Shown: positions 48,110 through 56,879, counted from the stretch's first letter. The stretch is 64,000 nt of DNA from Filomicrobium insigne (GCF_900104305.1 NZ_FNJC01000001.1:734543-798542), one strand, 5' to 3'. Made by a program: numbers and translations. The notes: generated by a model not told the origin, from the letters alone.

Positions 48110-48113
48110 ACCG

Positions 48114-49565
48114 ATGTCCCACGTCCCTCCGAAATCGACTCGCCCCTCGCGGCTGACGCCACTGGCTGCCCTGCCTGTTTTCATGTCTTTAAGCGGCGCG
48201 CGCGCCATCGTCGCCGGTGAGGGTGAGGCCGCAGTATGGAAGGCGGAAATGTTGGCGGCTGCCGGTGCTGATGTAGAGGTGTATGCCCCTGCGCCGTGCG
48301 AGGAACTCAATGCAATGGCTGCAAAGCCCCCTGCGGGAAGCGTCGTCGTCGTTCGCCGCGAATGGTGTCCGGCCGACCTTGTGCGATCAAAGATCGCTAT
48401 CGGCAGCCTGGAAGGCGCAGAGGCGAAGGCCTTCGTGGCAGCTGCCCGCGCACAGGGTGTCCCAGTCAACATCATCGACGCCCCGCACCTTTCCGATTTC
48501 AGCTTCGGGACCATCGTCAATCGTGCCCCCGTGACGATTGCCATCGGCACGGACGGCACAGCGCCAGTTCTAGCTCAGGCTATCCGGACTAAGATCGAGG
48601 CATTGCTTCATCCTTGTCTCGGGGCGTGGGCCGAAGCAGGCCGCGGCTTGCGCGAGCACATAAAGTCGCGCTTGCCGATGGGGGCGGCACGGCGCGCGTT
48701 GTGGCAGCGTTTCGCAGTCACTGCCTTAACAGCGCGCGCCGCGCCGGGCACTGGCGAGGTTGAAGAACTCCTGGCAAAGAGCCCGCCGACTCGCCGCGGA
48801 CTCGTTACTCTTGTTGGTGCGGGCCCGGGAGATCCGGAGCTTCTGACCCTTAAGGGCATGCGAGCCCTTCAGTCGGCGGACATCATCCTTTACGACCGGC
48901 TCGTCAGCCCAGAAATTCTGGAACTCGCTCGTCGTGAAGCACGGCGCATGCTGGTCGGCAAAGCTGGCGGTGGAGATCATTGCAGCCAGCAGGATATCAA
49001 TGCGCTGATGGTTCGTCTGGCCCAGAGCGGCAAGCAGGTCGTGCGCCTCAAGGGCGGAGATCCGATGGTCTTCGGGCGGGCTGCGGAAGAACTCGACGCG
49101 TGCCGCAGGGCTGGTGTTTCGGTCGAGGTGGTGCCGGGTATCACCGCTGCGCTCGGTGCCGCCGCGGCACTTCAGATGCCTCTCACCGATCGCGCCCACA
49201 CGGGACGCGTGCAATTCGCCACCGGACATTCTCAGGCGGGCTCAGTTCCCGATCATGATTGGGCAACGTTTGCGGATCCATCCGTCACAAACGTCTTCTA
49301 CATGGGAGCTCGCAAGTTCGGTGAAATTCTACCGCACTTGATTGGCGCAGGCCTCAGCCCGCAAACCACCGCGGTTGCAATCACGGCGGCAACGACGCCA
49401 CGGCAACGCTCCGTGCACTGCGCGATCCACGAACTTCCGGAACGTCTTGCTGAGTTCGACACTTCGCAACCATGCCTTATTCTCGTCGGTGGGAGTATGG
49501 CGCGGAGTGCAGAGGCCGTTTCAAGCAGGCTTAGCGACCTCGATCATTTGGCGTGCGGCCGTTAG
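48114..49565 (+). CDS. cysG: Siroheme synthase (CysG, trifunctional)
   Basis: The product is 483 residues. The N-terminal part (about 20-220) is a CysG-B type NAD-dependent dehydrogenase/ferrochelatase: ARAIVAGEGEAAVWKAEML, then NIIDAPHLSDFSFGTIV. The C-terminal part (about 225-480) is uroporphyrinogen-III methyltransferase: LVTLVGAGPGDPELLTLKG and RLKGGDPMVFGRAAEEL. It makes the siroheme needed by NirA in the same operon. It starts four bases after nasA. Confidence 0.95.
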   Translation: MSHVPPKSTRPSRLTPLAALPVFMSLSGARAIVAGEGEAAVWKAEMLAAAGADVEVYAPAPCEELNAMAAKPPAGSVVVVRREWCPADLVRSKIAIGSLEGAEAKAFVAAARAQGVPVNIIDAPHLSDFSFGTIVNRAPVTIAIGTDGTAPVLAQAIRTKIEALLHPCLGAWAEAGRGLREHIKSRLPMGAARRALWQRFAVTALTARAAPGTGEVEELLAKSPPTRRGLVTLVGAGPGDPELLTLKGMRALQSADIILYDRLVSPEILELARREARRMLVGKAGGGDHCSQQDINALMVRLAQSGKQVVRLKGGDPMVFGRAAEELDACRRAGVSVEVVPGITAALGAAAALQMPLTDRAHTGRVQFATGHSQAGSVPDHDWATFADPSVTNVFYMGARKFGEILPHLIGAGLSPQTTAVAITAATTPRQRSVHCAIHELPERLAEFDTSQPCLILVGGSMARSAEAVSSRLSDLDHLACGR

Positions 49566-49650
49566 CTCGTTTCACAGATCCGTTATACGGGGTGGAACTT
49601 TCTGGTTGCTCACACATTTAAAGTCTCAGGTTACGCAGGGACTTTAGGAA

Positions 49651-49776
49651 ATGATCACGAGCACATTTATCGCCATCATCGGCGCGTTGCTGACCGGCGC
49701 GTTTGCTGCGGTCTGCCTCACCCTTATCGATCTTCGTCCATCGCGCAAAGAAACTGCGCGACGGGAACGCTTCTAA
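49651..49776 (+). CDS. Possible 41-aa membrane protein
   Basis: The frame gives 41 residues: a hydrophobic helix (FIAIIGALLTGAFAAVCLTLI) followed by a basic tail ending ARRERF. AGGAA adjoins the ATG, too close for a strong ribosome site. It lies just before the terminator at 49875 and might be co-transcribed with cysG. Short frames with this composition occur by chance, so this is tentative. Confidence 0.4.
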   Translation: MITSTFIAIIGALLTGAFAAVCLTLIDLRPSRKETARRERF

Positions 49777-49874
49777 AATAGCTCCTGTCTGGGTAGGACT
49801 TATCATTCCCACCGTTCCACGCCAGTATTGAGGAGTGGGCGAGCGAGGTTACTCAGACGACATTCCCATGTTTG

Positions 49875-49906
49875 CGGCCGGTGATTTCGCCGGCCGTTTT
49901 CTTTTT
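49875..49906 (+). terminator. Intrinsic terminator after the nitrate operon region
   Basis: A 7-bp GC stem (CGGCCGG at 49875-49881 with CCGGCCG at 49890-49896) and an 8-base loop are followed by TTTTCTTTTT. It is the first strong terminator after cysG. Confidence 0.9.
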
Positions 49907-50119
49907 GGGGAACTGTGATTGTCATTAAACGTCCTTCGGTTATGCGATGACCGCATAGCACCCCGGGTGATTTTGCATCGCAGCATTCCCAATGCTTTGA
50001 AATCAAATAGAATATCGGAATAGCCGTGTTTCACCGCGTTCGCATAGGCGATCTTTTTGTTCGCGCTTGCGAAGGACACTCCCTATGTTACGGCCAACAC
50101 GAACTAAGGGGTGAAAACC

Positions 50120-50305
50120 ATGAGCAAATATTCTGAAATCAAATTGGATGATCCTCCCACCGCTCAGCAGATCGACGCACTCGTTCGTTGGGCTCGCCGG
50201 GAGCGTTCCGTCGAGGTACGCCGGCTCTTCAAACAGTCAGGTAAGTGGCTCGCCTCACGGTTCTCTGGCTTGGCGTCTCACGGCACACCTCGCCAGGTTC
50301 ACTAA
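50120..50305 (+). CDS. 61-aa hypothetical protein
   Basis: The product is 61 residues from ATG 50120, with AAGGGG at a good distance. It is amphipathic and Arg-rich in its middle (LVRWARRERSVEVRRLF) with Lys/Trp after it. I do not recognise a family. The clean ribosome site and a strong terminator 28 bases after the stop make it a credible short transcription unit. Confidence 0.6.
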   Translation: MSKYSEIKLDDPPTAQQIDALVRWARRERSVEVRRLFKQSGKWLASRFSGLASHGTPRQVH

Positions 50306-50332
50306 AGGCATCTCTTAGCCTTTCTCTTCTTG

Positions 50333-50400
50333 GAGGAGGCTGGGCCATCGACCTCAGATCCTTAGGGATGTCCGTCGAGCGCCCAGCCTCCTCTTTGTCG
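50333..50400 (+). terminator. Long structured terminator
   Basis: A perfect 13-bp stem joins 50333-50345 and 50381-50393, followed by TTTGTCGTTTT. Inside it, TCGAC and GTCGA pair, and ATCC-TTAG-GGAT forms a short hairpin. The whole 61-base structure is longer than a normal terminator. Confidence 0.8.
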
Positions 50401-50590
50401 TTTTAGGACCTTCAAACGATCGCAGGATTGCAGGCCGCTCCTCCACTCAACGGGAATTTTACTATGTCGCTGAGAAATGCCGATATCCGACATCTCTACG
50501 TTGCCGAGGCGCTGACGCTCTGATCTGGTAGAATATACTTCGCTCTCATTGCTACGCGCGGGTACGCTTCCGCATCTTCCGAGGTCTACC

Positions 50591-51418
50591 ATGAACTTTG
50601 ACCTGTCCTCTCTGTTCTGGGTCTTTCTAGCAGTCATGGTTCTGCAGCCTCTGCTCATGGCAGCATGGCTGACCCAGAAGCGAGCGCAGGCCATACGTGC
50701 TATCGAGAAAGAGCGCGGCACGCGGGTCATCACGATGATCCACCGCCAAGAGAAGCGAAGCTTCTTCGGCGTTTCCGTTTCCCGACACATCGATTTGGAA
50801 GACGCGCAGACCATCATCGCCGCCATCATGGAAACGCCCGATGACGTTCCGATTGATCTGGTGCTGCATACCCCCGGTGGTCTTGTCCTCGCGGCCATGC
50901 AAATTGCGCGAGCTGTTGAAGCGCACCCGGCAAAGGTTACCGTCTATGTCCCTGTTTACGCTATGTCCGGCGGAACGCTGATCGCGTTGGCCGCCGATGA
51001 AATCGTGATGGGCGAGTTCTCGATGCTCGGCCCGATCGATCCGCAAATCTTCGGATTGCCGGCTGCAGGTATCGTGAAGGCGCGCGATATGAAGCCCGTC
51101 GCGCGTGTCATGGACCTCACGCTGGTCCTTGCCGAGGTCAGTGAGAAGGCGATCGCCCAGGTCAAACAGGGTGCTGTCGAATTGCTTACGCCACGTCTTG
51201 ATCACGCGTCAGCGGAAGCGCTCGCCGACAAGCTGGCTGGCGGTCATTGGACGCACGACTACGCGCTGACGGCGCGCGAAGCCAGCGCCCTTGGTTTGCC
51301 TGTGAAAGTCGGCATGCCGATCGAGATCATGGAGCTGATGAAATACTACCCGCAGCCGGTTCAGCAATCAGGCGTGGAGTTTCTTCCCGTCGACATCCCG
51401 CGACCGCGGCGCAGCTAG
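50591..51418 (+). CDS. ClpP-fold membrane protease (SDH protease family)
   Basis: The product is 275 residues from ATG 50591. One N-terminal membrane helix (about 5-27) precedes a ClpP/crotonase-type fold: LVLHTPGGLVLAAMQIARA, then the likely nucleophile serine in VYAMSGGTLIALAADEIVM, and MLGPIDPQI. This is the serine dehydrogenase proteinase family, anchored in the inner membrane. Substrates are unknown. Confidence 0.88.
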   Translation: MNFDLSSLFWVFLAVMVLQPLLMAAWLTQKRAQAIRAIEKERGTRVITMIHRQEKRSFFGVSVSRHIDLEDAQTIIAAIMETPDDVPIDLVLHTPGGLVLAAMQIARAVEAHPAKVTVYVPVYAMSGGTLIALAADEIVMGEFSMLGPIDPQIFGLPAAGIVKARDMKPVARVMDLTLVLAEVSEKAIAQVKQGAVELLTPRLDHASAEALADKLAGGHWTHDYALTAREASALGLPVKVGMPIEIMELMKYYPQPVQQSGVEFLPVDIPRPRRS

Positions 51419-51432
51419 GGGTGCTGTTCCTT

Positions 51433-51458
51433 GGAACGTGAGTCCCAAGGTTTGCGTC
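51433..51458 (+). promoter_or_regulatory. Possible EcfG general-stress promoter
   Basis: GGAAC at 51433-51437 and CGTC at 51455-51458, 17 bases apart, match the EcfG consensus (GGAAC, 16-17, CGTT) except for the last base. It is 91 bases before the DUF1003 start. The same area forms a CCTTGG/CCAAGG hairpin, which may instead be a terminator of the protease gene. Confidence 0.35.
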
Positions 51459-51549
51459 GGGGGATCTTACCTGATGCCAAGGGATCTGCTTCCATGGACC
51501 ATCGCAATTCTTGCTGAGCTTATAAGTTCAGAAGACTGGAGGATGTGGC

Positions 51550-52098
51550 GTGGACGCTCATGTACGAGAGTTAGCCCAGAGGCTCATGAAGACTGGGTTT
51601 GATGACCTTGATGAACGCGATCGCCGCGTCATTCGCAGAATTGCCGAGCGCGTCCACATCACCAAGAACATCAACAGGGAGTTCGGCGATACGCGCACAT
51701 TTGGACAGCGTCTCGCGGATCAAGTAGCGGAATTCGGGGGCTCGTGGCTTTTTATCATTATCAGCCTAGTCTTCTTAGCGTTCTGGACGTTTGGAAACAC
51801 GCTGGCCCTCGGGTCACACGCCTTCGATCCTTACCCCTACATTTTTCTGAATCTGCTTCTTTCGATGCTCGCAGCTTTGCAGGCGCCGATCATCATGATG
51901 TCTCAGAACAGGCAAGCGGCGAAAGATCGGCTGGCCGCAGCCAACGACTACGAGGTCAACCTCAAAGCCGAACTTGAAATCACGGGGCTACACGAGAAAC
52001 TCGATGATATCCGGACGGCTCAGCTCAAAGAGCTCCTGAAAACGCAAGAGGAGCAGATCGCCATCCTGGCGCGCATGGTTGCGAAGCTTGACGCATGA
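51550..52098 (+). CDS. DUF1003 membrane protein
   Basis: The product is 182 residues from GTG 51550, with GGAGG 11 bases before. A charged N-terminus, two hydrophobic helices (about 60-85 and 95-118) and a C-terminal coiled coil (about 135-180) follow the DUF1003 layout (FGGSWLFIIISLVFLAFW, then FPYIFLNLLLS-like). Function unknown. A GGAAC-N17-CGTC sequence at 51433-51458 resembles a general-stress (EcfG) promoter. Confidence 0.85.
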   Translation: MDAHVRELAQRLMKTGFDDLDERDRRVIRRIAERVHITKNINREFGDTRTFGQRLADQVAEFGGSWLFIIISLVFLAFWTFGNTLALGSHAFDPYPYIFLNLLLSMLAALQAPIIMMSQNRQAAKDRLAAANDYEVNLKAELEITGLHEKLDDIRTAQLKELLKTQEEQIAILARMVAKLDA

Positions 52099-52178
52099 CG
52101 TTTTGGTCGGGTTGCCTGCCGCCGGCGGTGGGAGGCCGGAGGTTTGTCCACTCGCCGACGGCAGCCCCGCTGCACCTC

Positions 52179-52964
52179 TTATGATGCTGGGAGAACGGTG
52201 ACGTCGCGAATTGCGCCGTCTACACCTGAGATTTCACCGACCTTGGTGGCCTTACCGCTATCGAGCGCAACCGTATAAAGCGTGTTGTCGGCAACCAGCC
52301 AAGCGGTGTTTGTGCCGTCCGCCGTGGTATGGACGTCGAACGCGTATGTTTTCGCGGCGTCGATGCCGAGCTTGCCGATAGCTTTCAGCGTGCCATCGTT
52401 TGGCTTAGTCTGCTGAATAAGGGCTACAATCGTCGCATCGATGTCGTACATCTTGGTCGCTTCCGGCTTACCGTGGGAGTTCGTGTAAGCGGCAGCGACG
52501 ATGGCAGGCTTCTCGCCGGCATGCATATCATCGGACTCGAATGCCAAGCTGCCGTCTTTGACGGTCTTGCCGGTTTCGACATCCGCCCGGAGGTTCGTTC
52601 CATCGGTGCCCATGAAACGCAATTTGTCGGCCTTGGGGTTGAAGTCGACGATCGCTTCTGTGCCCTCCGGGATCATGGCTGAAAGCTTTGCACCTTTGGT
52701 CGCCTTGCCGGTCTCCGTATCGATCGTGAGCACATCGCCATCCGAATTGATGGCGTAAAGCATTTTGTTCGATGGCCGCACATCGATACCCAGAAGCTTC
52801 CCGACACCTTCCACTTTCATGGTTTTGGTGGCCGCCGGCTTGCTCCCGTCAATCATAACAAGGGTATTATCCCCGACGAGACCGACAGCCATCTGGGCGT
52901 GTGCCGCCGTCGCTGTCACGGCAACGCTTAGACTTGCGGCAAACAAAGCTTTCGCAAACTTCAT
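52179..52964 (-). CDS. Secreted DUF4394 domain protein
   Basis: The product is 261 residues from ATG 52964, with AGGGAG before; the open frame further upstream is not coding. A signal peptide ends near AAHAQ (residue 23). The rest is a repetitive beta-propeller-like DUF4394 domain (VGLVGDNTLVMIDGSKP, then LLGIDVRPSNKMLYAINSDG). It is divergent from an ECF sigma factor with a matching promoter motif and is probably its target. Location: periplasm. Function unknown. Confidence 0.88.
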   Translation of the reverse strand: MKFAKALFAASLSVAVTATAAHAQMAVGLVGDNTLVMIDGSKPAATKTMKVEGVGKLLGIDVRPSNKMLYAINSDGDVLTIDTETGKATKGAKLSAMIPEGTEAIVDFNPKADKLRFMGTDGTNLRADVETGKTVKDGSLAFESDDMHAGEKPAIVAAAYTNSHGKPEATKMYDIDATIVALIQQTKPNDGTLKAIGKLGIDAAKTYAFDVHTTADGTNTAWLVADNTLYTVALDSGKATKVGEISGVDGAIRDVTVLPAS

Positions 52965-53068
52965 GTTGTAACTCCCTGGTGATTCCAAAAATTGCGCGGT
53001 GCCGGCAGGCGATGGACGGTGCCACTTTTCGCAAGGGGGATATGCGAATTCGCCGCCGGCATATGTGG

Positions 53069-53096
53069 AACACGCCAGGGAGTCCGCTTGGATGCA
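53069..53096 (-). promoter_or_regulatory. Putative ECF promoter of the DUF4394 gene
   Basis: On the minus strand TGCATCCAA (53096-53088) is followed after 13 bases by CGTGTT (53074-53069). The same -35 element with CGTAGT lies before the sigma gene on the plus strand. Leader about 100 bases. Confidence 0.5.
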
Positions 53097-53112
53097 GGGG
53101 CTGTAAAATAAT

Positions 53113-53138
53113 TTGGTAGTGTCTCGAGACACTACCAA
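53113..53138. promoter_or_regulatory. Perfect 26-bp palindrome between divergent genes
   Basis: Two perfect 13-bp arms (centre CTC/GAG at 53125/53126) meet without a loop, in the 273-bp gap between the DUF4394 gene and the ECF sigma gene. It lies between the two putative ECF promoters. An operator for a dimeric repressor is the simplest reading. A cruciform or a terminator are alternatives, but there is no T-tract. Confidence 0.65.
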
Positions 53139-53160
53139 TAATTTTGCTTCGGTGAGAGAT

Positions 53161-53189
53161 TGCATCCAAACTGCATGTCTCGGCGTAGT
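53161..53189 (+). promoter_or_regulatory. Putative autoregulated ECF promoter
   Basis: TGCATCCAA at 53161-53169, 14 bases, then CGTAGT at 53184-53189. The shared motif with the divergent promoter at 53069-53096 suggests both are read by the sigma factor encoded just downstream, whose ATG is 48 bases after the -10 element. Confidence 0.5.
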
Positions 53190-53237
53190 CATACCGAGAT
53201 CAGCTCTTAGGAATTGAAGCGCGAGAAGGCGTAAGGA

Positions 53238-53771
53238 ATGTTCGATTACGTCGAAGCTCTCGACGCCTGTTCCAGGGGTGACCGAGAGGCGTTGAAACGG
53301 CTCTATGACGTGGAGGCGGCTCGTCTCGTGAGCGTGGCGCAACGCATCGTGCGCCGCCAAGAGCTGGCCGAGGATATCGTGCACGACGCTTTCGTACAGA
53401 TTTGGACGAAAGCGGGAAGCTTCGATCCCGAACTCGGATCGGCACGTGGCTGGATCTATACGATTGTTCGCAATCGGGCGCTCAATGCTGTCCGCGACGG
53501 CGGCCGGATTGACCTGATGGACCCCGCTACGCTTGCTGCCTTCACGGACCGGAGCGCCGTCATTGACGACGCTTTCGTGCAGCTGGACTCAAGCAGCCGA
53601 TTGCGGCGCTGCCTTGAGGGAATGGAGCAAGAAAAGCGCGATAGCGTGCTTTTATCTTACGTCGCGGGATGTTCTCACGGCGAAATAGCCGGCGTCCTTG
53701 GTGTGCCTCTCGGCACAGCAAAGTCGTGGGTAAGGCGCGGGCTGACGGCGCTGAAGGACTGCATGTCATGA
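53238..53771 (+). CDS. ECF sigma factor (SigK/RpoE type)
   Basis: The product is 177 residues. Region 2 (about 10-80: AEDIVHDAFVQIWTKAGSFD, then ARGWIYTIVRNRALNAVRD) and region 4 (about 115-175: VLLSYVAGCSHGEIAGVLGV, then GTAKSWVRRGLTALK) are complete. It has the conserved spacing of ECF sigma factors paired with RskA-type anti-sigma proteins. The next gene overlaps as ATGA. Confidence 0.93.
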   Translation: MFDYVEALDACSRGDREALKRLYDVEAARLVSVAQRIVRRQELAEDIVHDAFVQIWTKAGSFDPELGSARGWIYTIVRNRALNAVRDGGRIDLMDPATLAAFTDRSAVIDDAFVQLDSSSRLRRCLEGMEQEKRDSVLLSYVAGCSHGEIAGVLGVPLGTAKSWVRRGLTALKDCMS

Positions 53772-54511
53772 CCAATTCAGCCAATGGATCATACGATATC
53801 GATGTTCTCGCGGGCGAATTCGTCCTCGGTGTGATGGACGACGGCGAGCGGCGTGAATTCGAGGCGCGCATAGCGACCGACCCTACCGTTCGCGCTGCAG
53901 TCGCGGCCGCACGAATGCGTTTTCTCGAACTTGATCTCGCGGCTCCCGAAGCATCCGTGTCCCCGTCGCTCTGGGACCGAATTGTTCAGACGATCGATAG
54001 CGGAGAGGACAACGTCGTGGGGCTCAAAGAGGCCCGGGCGCGACGGAAGCCAGCTGAGGTCTCCGCTCTGTCGCGTCAATCGCGGTCATCATTCTGGAAA
54101 GGTTTCGCGGCCGCAGGTGTCGCTGCGTGTTTGATCGCGGTCGCCGCATGGCAATTCATGGCACCCATGCAGCCGAAGCTGATTGTCGTATTGCTCGACT
54201 CAAAAGCGCAACCAGTTTCCATTGTCGAAGCGTTAGATAATCAGCGTATCCGCATCCTGCCCCTCGGGCCGATAGACATCCCGTCCGGCAAAACGCTTGA
54301 GGTCTGGACGCTTCCAGATAAGGACACTGGCCCCGTTTCAATGGGACTGCTGAACCGTCTGGGAGACGTTGTTCTGAAGGGGCCAGCGCTTCCCGAACCA
54401 AAAGCAGATCAGCTCTATGAGATCACCATTGAGCCTGAAGGTGGATCTCCAACCGGCAAACCCACCGGGCCAATTGTCGGCAAAGGTTTCGCACGGGTTC
54501 CGCACATTTGA
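53768..54511 (+). CDS. RskA-family anti-sigma factor
   Basis: The product is 247 residues from ATG 53768, overlapping the sigma stop. An N-terminal sigma-binding domain (about 8-75: DVLAGEFVLGVMDDGERREFE) precedes a single membrane helix (about 117-135: GFAAAGVAACLIAVAAWQF). The periplasmic RskA domain follows (GKTLEVWTLPDKDTGPVSMG). It would hold the sigma factor at the membrane until a signal arrives. No zinc-binding HxxxCxxC motif is seen. Confidence 0.9.
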   Translation: MTNSANGSYDIDVLAGEFVLGVMDDGERREFEARIATDPTVRAAVAAARMRFLELDLAAPEASVSPSLWDRIVQTIDSGEDNVVGLKEARARRKPAEVSALSRQSRSSFWKGFAAAGVAACLIAVAAWQFMAPMQPKLIVVLLDSKAQPVSIVEALDNQRIRILPLGPIDIPSGKTLEVWTLPDKDTGPVSMGLLNRLGDVVLKGPALPEPKADQLYEITIEPEGGSPTGKPTGPIVGKGFARVPHI

Positions 54512-54544
54512 GGTGCCGACAACGCTGTTTCCATTTTAGATTGA

Positions 54545-54582
54545 CGGAAAAGAAAATACGCGCCCGACTTGCGAGCGCGTAT
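54545..54582 (-). terminator. Intrinsic terminator of the DUF4440 gene
   Basis: An 8-bp stem (54556-54563 with 54575-54582) and an 11-base loop are followed on the minus strand by TTTTCTTTTC. It also lies after the anti-sigma gene on the plus strand, so it may serve both. Confidence 0.8.
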
Positions 54583-54641
54583 CTTGTTCGATGGAGAGAC
54601 GCTTATGCGACGTCTCTTATGATCGGCTATTGCGGGCCCTG

Positions 54642-55118
54642 TTAGTTGAAAATATGGACCTGCATCTTCCACGTTCCGTCGTTCTGTTTTTCGTGAACCG
54701 TTACGATAGAGCCCTCAGCGGCTTTGCGCTTGCCACCTTCGTCAGCCGGGCCCATCGCCTGCCAACGGCCAGTTTGAACACGCAAGTTTCCCGACTCAGT
54801 CACTTTAAGCGTTTCAATTTTGTGATCGGTATAGCCCCCACCAATGACGCCCGCGAAGAACTTTTCAATTCCTTCCGCGCCGTTGACTGGGGATTGTCCG
54901 GGGGGAAGCACCTGAGCGTCTTCGGCGTAAAGCTTCGCGACGGCCGCGGCGTCTCCGCTATTAAAGGCCGCGTCCCACTTCGAGTTTCCGGCTTTGATCA
55001 TAGAAGACAGATCGTCTGCAAACGTTGATCCTGAGAACGCCAGGCCAGCGACTAGCGCGACGGCGAAAGCCCCGCGACGGAGAGCGGACGAGCCCAGCGT
55101 CATCGTTGAGTTGATCAT
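54642..55118 (-). CDS. Secreted DUF4440/SnoaL-like protein
   Basis: The product is 158 residues from ATG 55118, with AAAGGGA before it. A signal peptide ends near STFADD (residue 35). A single NTF2-like fold domain follows (AGNSKWDAAFNSGDAAAVAKL, then MQVHIFN), as in SgcJ/EcaC-type proteins. Enzymatic role unknown; the domain often binds small hydrophobic molecules. Confidence 0.88.
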   Translation of the reverse strand: MINSTMTLGSSALRRGAFAVALVAGLAFSGSTFADDLSSMIKAGNSKWDAAFNSGDAAAVAKLYAEDAQVLPPGQSPVNGAEGIEKFFAGVIGGGYTDHKIETLKVTESGNLRVQTGRWQAMGPADEGGKRKAAEGSIVTVHEKQNDGTWKMQVHIFN

Positions 55119-55240
55119 TATTGCGTTCCCTTTGCTCGTTTCATCATGATCCGAATGATGTCGTCCGGATCGGCCTTCTGCCGCACACAACGTGCCTTGG
55201 CGATCTGATTGCTAGATGCCATGCCGATCCACGCGGCTAT

Positions 55241-56164
55241 CTAGTATCCGTGTCGTGCCTCGTAGGCTTTGAGATGGCAATAGATGACGCGCAGAACCGG
55301 GCTATCGAGACCCGCGGCATCAGCGCGCGCCAACAAGTCGCCTATGATCTGATCGGCTTCGATGCGCGATCCATGCTCGATGTCGCGGAACATGGATGCT
55401 GTCATCGGCGAGCCCTTCTCTGTAACGAGAGAGCGCGTAGCCTCTAACGCCGCTGGGCGTGGTTCGTAGCCCGCCGCCTTCGCGACACTACGGCATTCCT
55501 CAACAAGGCTTAGTGCAAACTCTGCACCGCCCGGCGCCGCGTTGATTTCACCCACCGAGGCGCGCATTAGGCATGTGCTGCCGGCAAGTGAAGCCAGGAT
55601 CACCCACTTCTCCCACATCTCCAGCATGATCTTGCTGCTGGCACGAACAGCGAAGCCCGCATCGCGGAGCGTGGCAGTGATCTCTTCAACGCGTTTCGTC
55701 GTATTGCCGTCGACTTCGCCGAAGGTGAGATGGTTCTTGGTATTGAGATGATGGATGGTTCCGACTTCATCGAGCGTCGTCGAAATCACGCACTGACCAC
55801 CGAGGACGGCACCCTGACCGAAACGTTCCTGCAAAACCGAAATGTGCCGCATTCCATTGAGCAACGGGAGGATCGCTGTTTGCGGGCCGACACCGGCTGA
55901 GAACCCAGAAATGGCGGATTCGAGGTCATAAGCCTTGCAGCTCAAAATGATGAGATCGAACGGCTCGTTCAGCTCTTGCGACTGCACCATCGGCGGCACA
56001 CCCAACGCAGCATCGCCTAGCGGGCTCCTAATGTTCAGACCTGTTTCCTTCAAAGCGGCAGCACGTCCGGGGCGCACCAGAAACGTGACGTCGCGCCCCG
56101 CTTCGAGCAATTTGCCTCCGAAGTAGCCGCCGACAGCGCCCGCTCCAACGATCAAAATGCGCAT
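55241..56164 (-). CDS. Ketopantoate reductase family oxidoreductase
   Basis: The product is 307 residues from ATG 56164, with GGAG before. NADPH-binding Rossmann motif MRILIVGAGAVGGYFGGKLL. The ApbA/PanE C-terminal helical domain has the catalytic lysine (KIMLEMWEKWVI) and the glutamate (EADQIIGDLLARA, in place of the usual EVD). Such enzymes reduce ketopantoate in coenzyme A synthesis or act on other 2-oxo acids; there is no pan gene nearby, so the narrow role is unsure. Confidence 0.9.
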   Translation of the reverse strand: MRILIVGAGAVGGYFGGKLLEAGRDVTFLVRPGRAAALKETGLNIRSPLGDAALGVPPMVQSQELNEPFDLIILSCKAYDLESAISGFSAGVGPQTAILPLLNGMRHISVLQERFGQGAVLGGQCVISTTLDEVGTIHHLNTKNHLTFGEVDGNTTKRVEEITATLRDAGFAVRASSKIMLEMWEKWVILASLAGSTCLMRASVGEINAAPGGAEFALSLVEECRSVAKAAGYEPRPAALEATRSLVTEKGSPMTASMFRDIEHGSRIEADQIIGDLLARADAAGLDSPVLRVIYCHLKAYEARHGY

Positions 56165-56423
56165 GATCAGTTCCTCTCCTCGCACACACAGGTCTTATTA
56201 AGCGCTCGGCCCGTTGCTTGGCGAACCGGCAATATCCTTTGCTATCCCCTTACGCATGTGAGCTATGCATTGCCATGCGTTACTTCGTACACACCTTGCT
56301 ATTACGGTGTGCGGGCATGCGGCAAATGTCGGGGTTTTGGCGCCATCTCTCAGGTCCTAGATATTGCCCCGCATATCAGGCACGCCGTTCTTCTGACGAC
56401 GTGTGACACGGGAGTTCGCAATC

Positions 56424-56879
56424 TTGGATCAAGACCACCGCCTTTATTTCGAGGACATTTCTGTCGGCCAGAAATTCTCAACGGGTTCTCACTCATTAGA
56501 TGAAGCTCAGATCATCTCGTTCGCCAAGCAATTTGATCCGCAGCCGTTTCACGTCGATCCAGACGCCGCGCAAGATTCGTTGTTCAAAGGGCTGGCGGCA
56601 AGCGGGTGGCATACGGCGGCGATCACAATGCGTCTTCTTGTCGAAAGCGGAATTCCTCTCGCAGGGGGCATGATCGGATCGGAAGCGAACGTCAAATGGC
56701 CAAGACCGACGCGCGCCGGCGACGTTCTTACAGCCCATGGCGAAGTTGTTGATGTGCGCCCCTCGAAATCGCGCCCGGATCGCGGTTGGATCTCAATCCG
56801 CACGGAAACGCGCAATCAACACGGAGATGTGCTTCAGATCTTCACTTCGATGATGGTGGTGCCACGCCGGAAGTCGTGA
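56424..56879 (+). CDS. MaoC-family hot-dog dehydratase
   Basis: The product is 151 residues from TTG 56424, chosen for GGGAG nine bases before; GTG 56403 would give 158 residues. The hydratase motif FDPQPFHVDPDAA is clear, with Asp and His as in R-specific enoyl-CoA hydratases, followed by LAASGWHTAAITMRL. The substrate is probably an acyl-CoA or a mesaconyl/dicarboxyl type. The gene ends inside the convergent tetR gene (38-base overlap). Confidence 0.88.
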   Translation: MDQDHRLYFEDISVGQKFSTGSHSLDEAQIISFAKQFDPQPFHVDPDAAQDSLFKGLAASGWHTAAITMRLLVESGIPLAGGMIGSEANVKWPRPTRAGDVLTAHGEVVDVRPSKSRPDRGWISIRTETRNQHGDVLQIFTSMMVVPRRKS

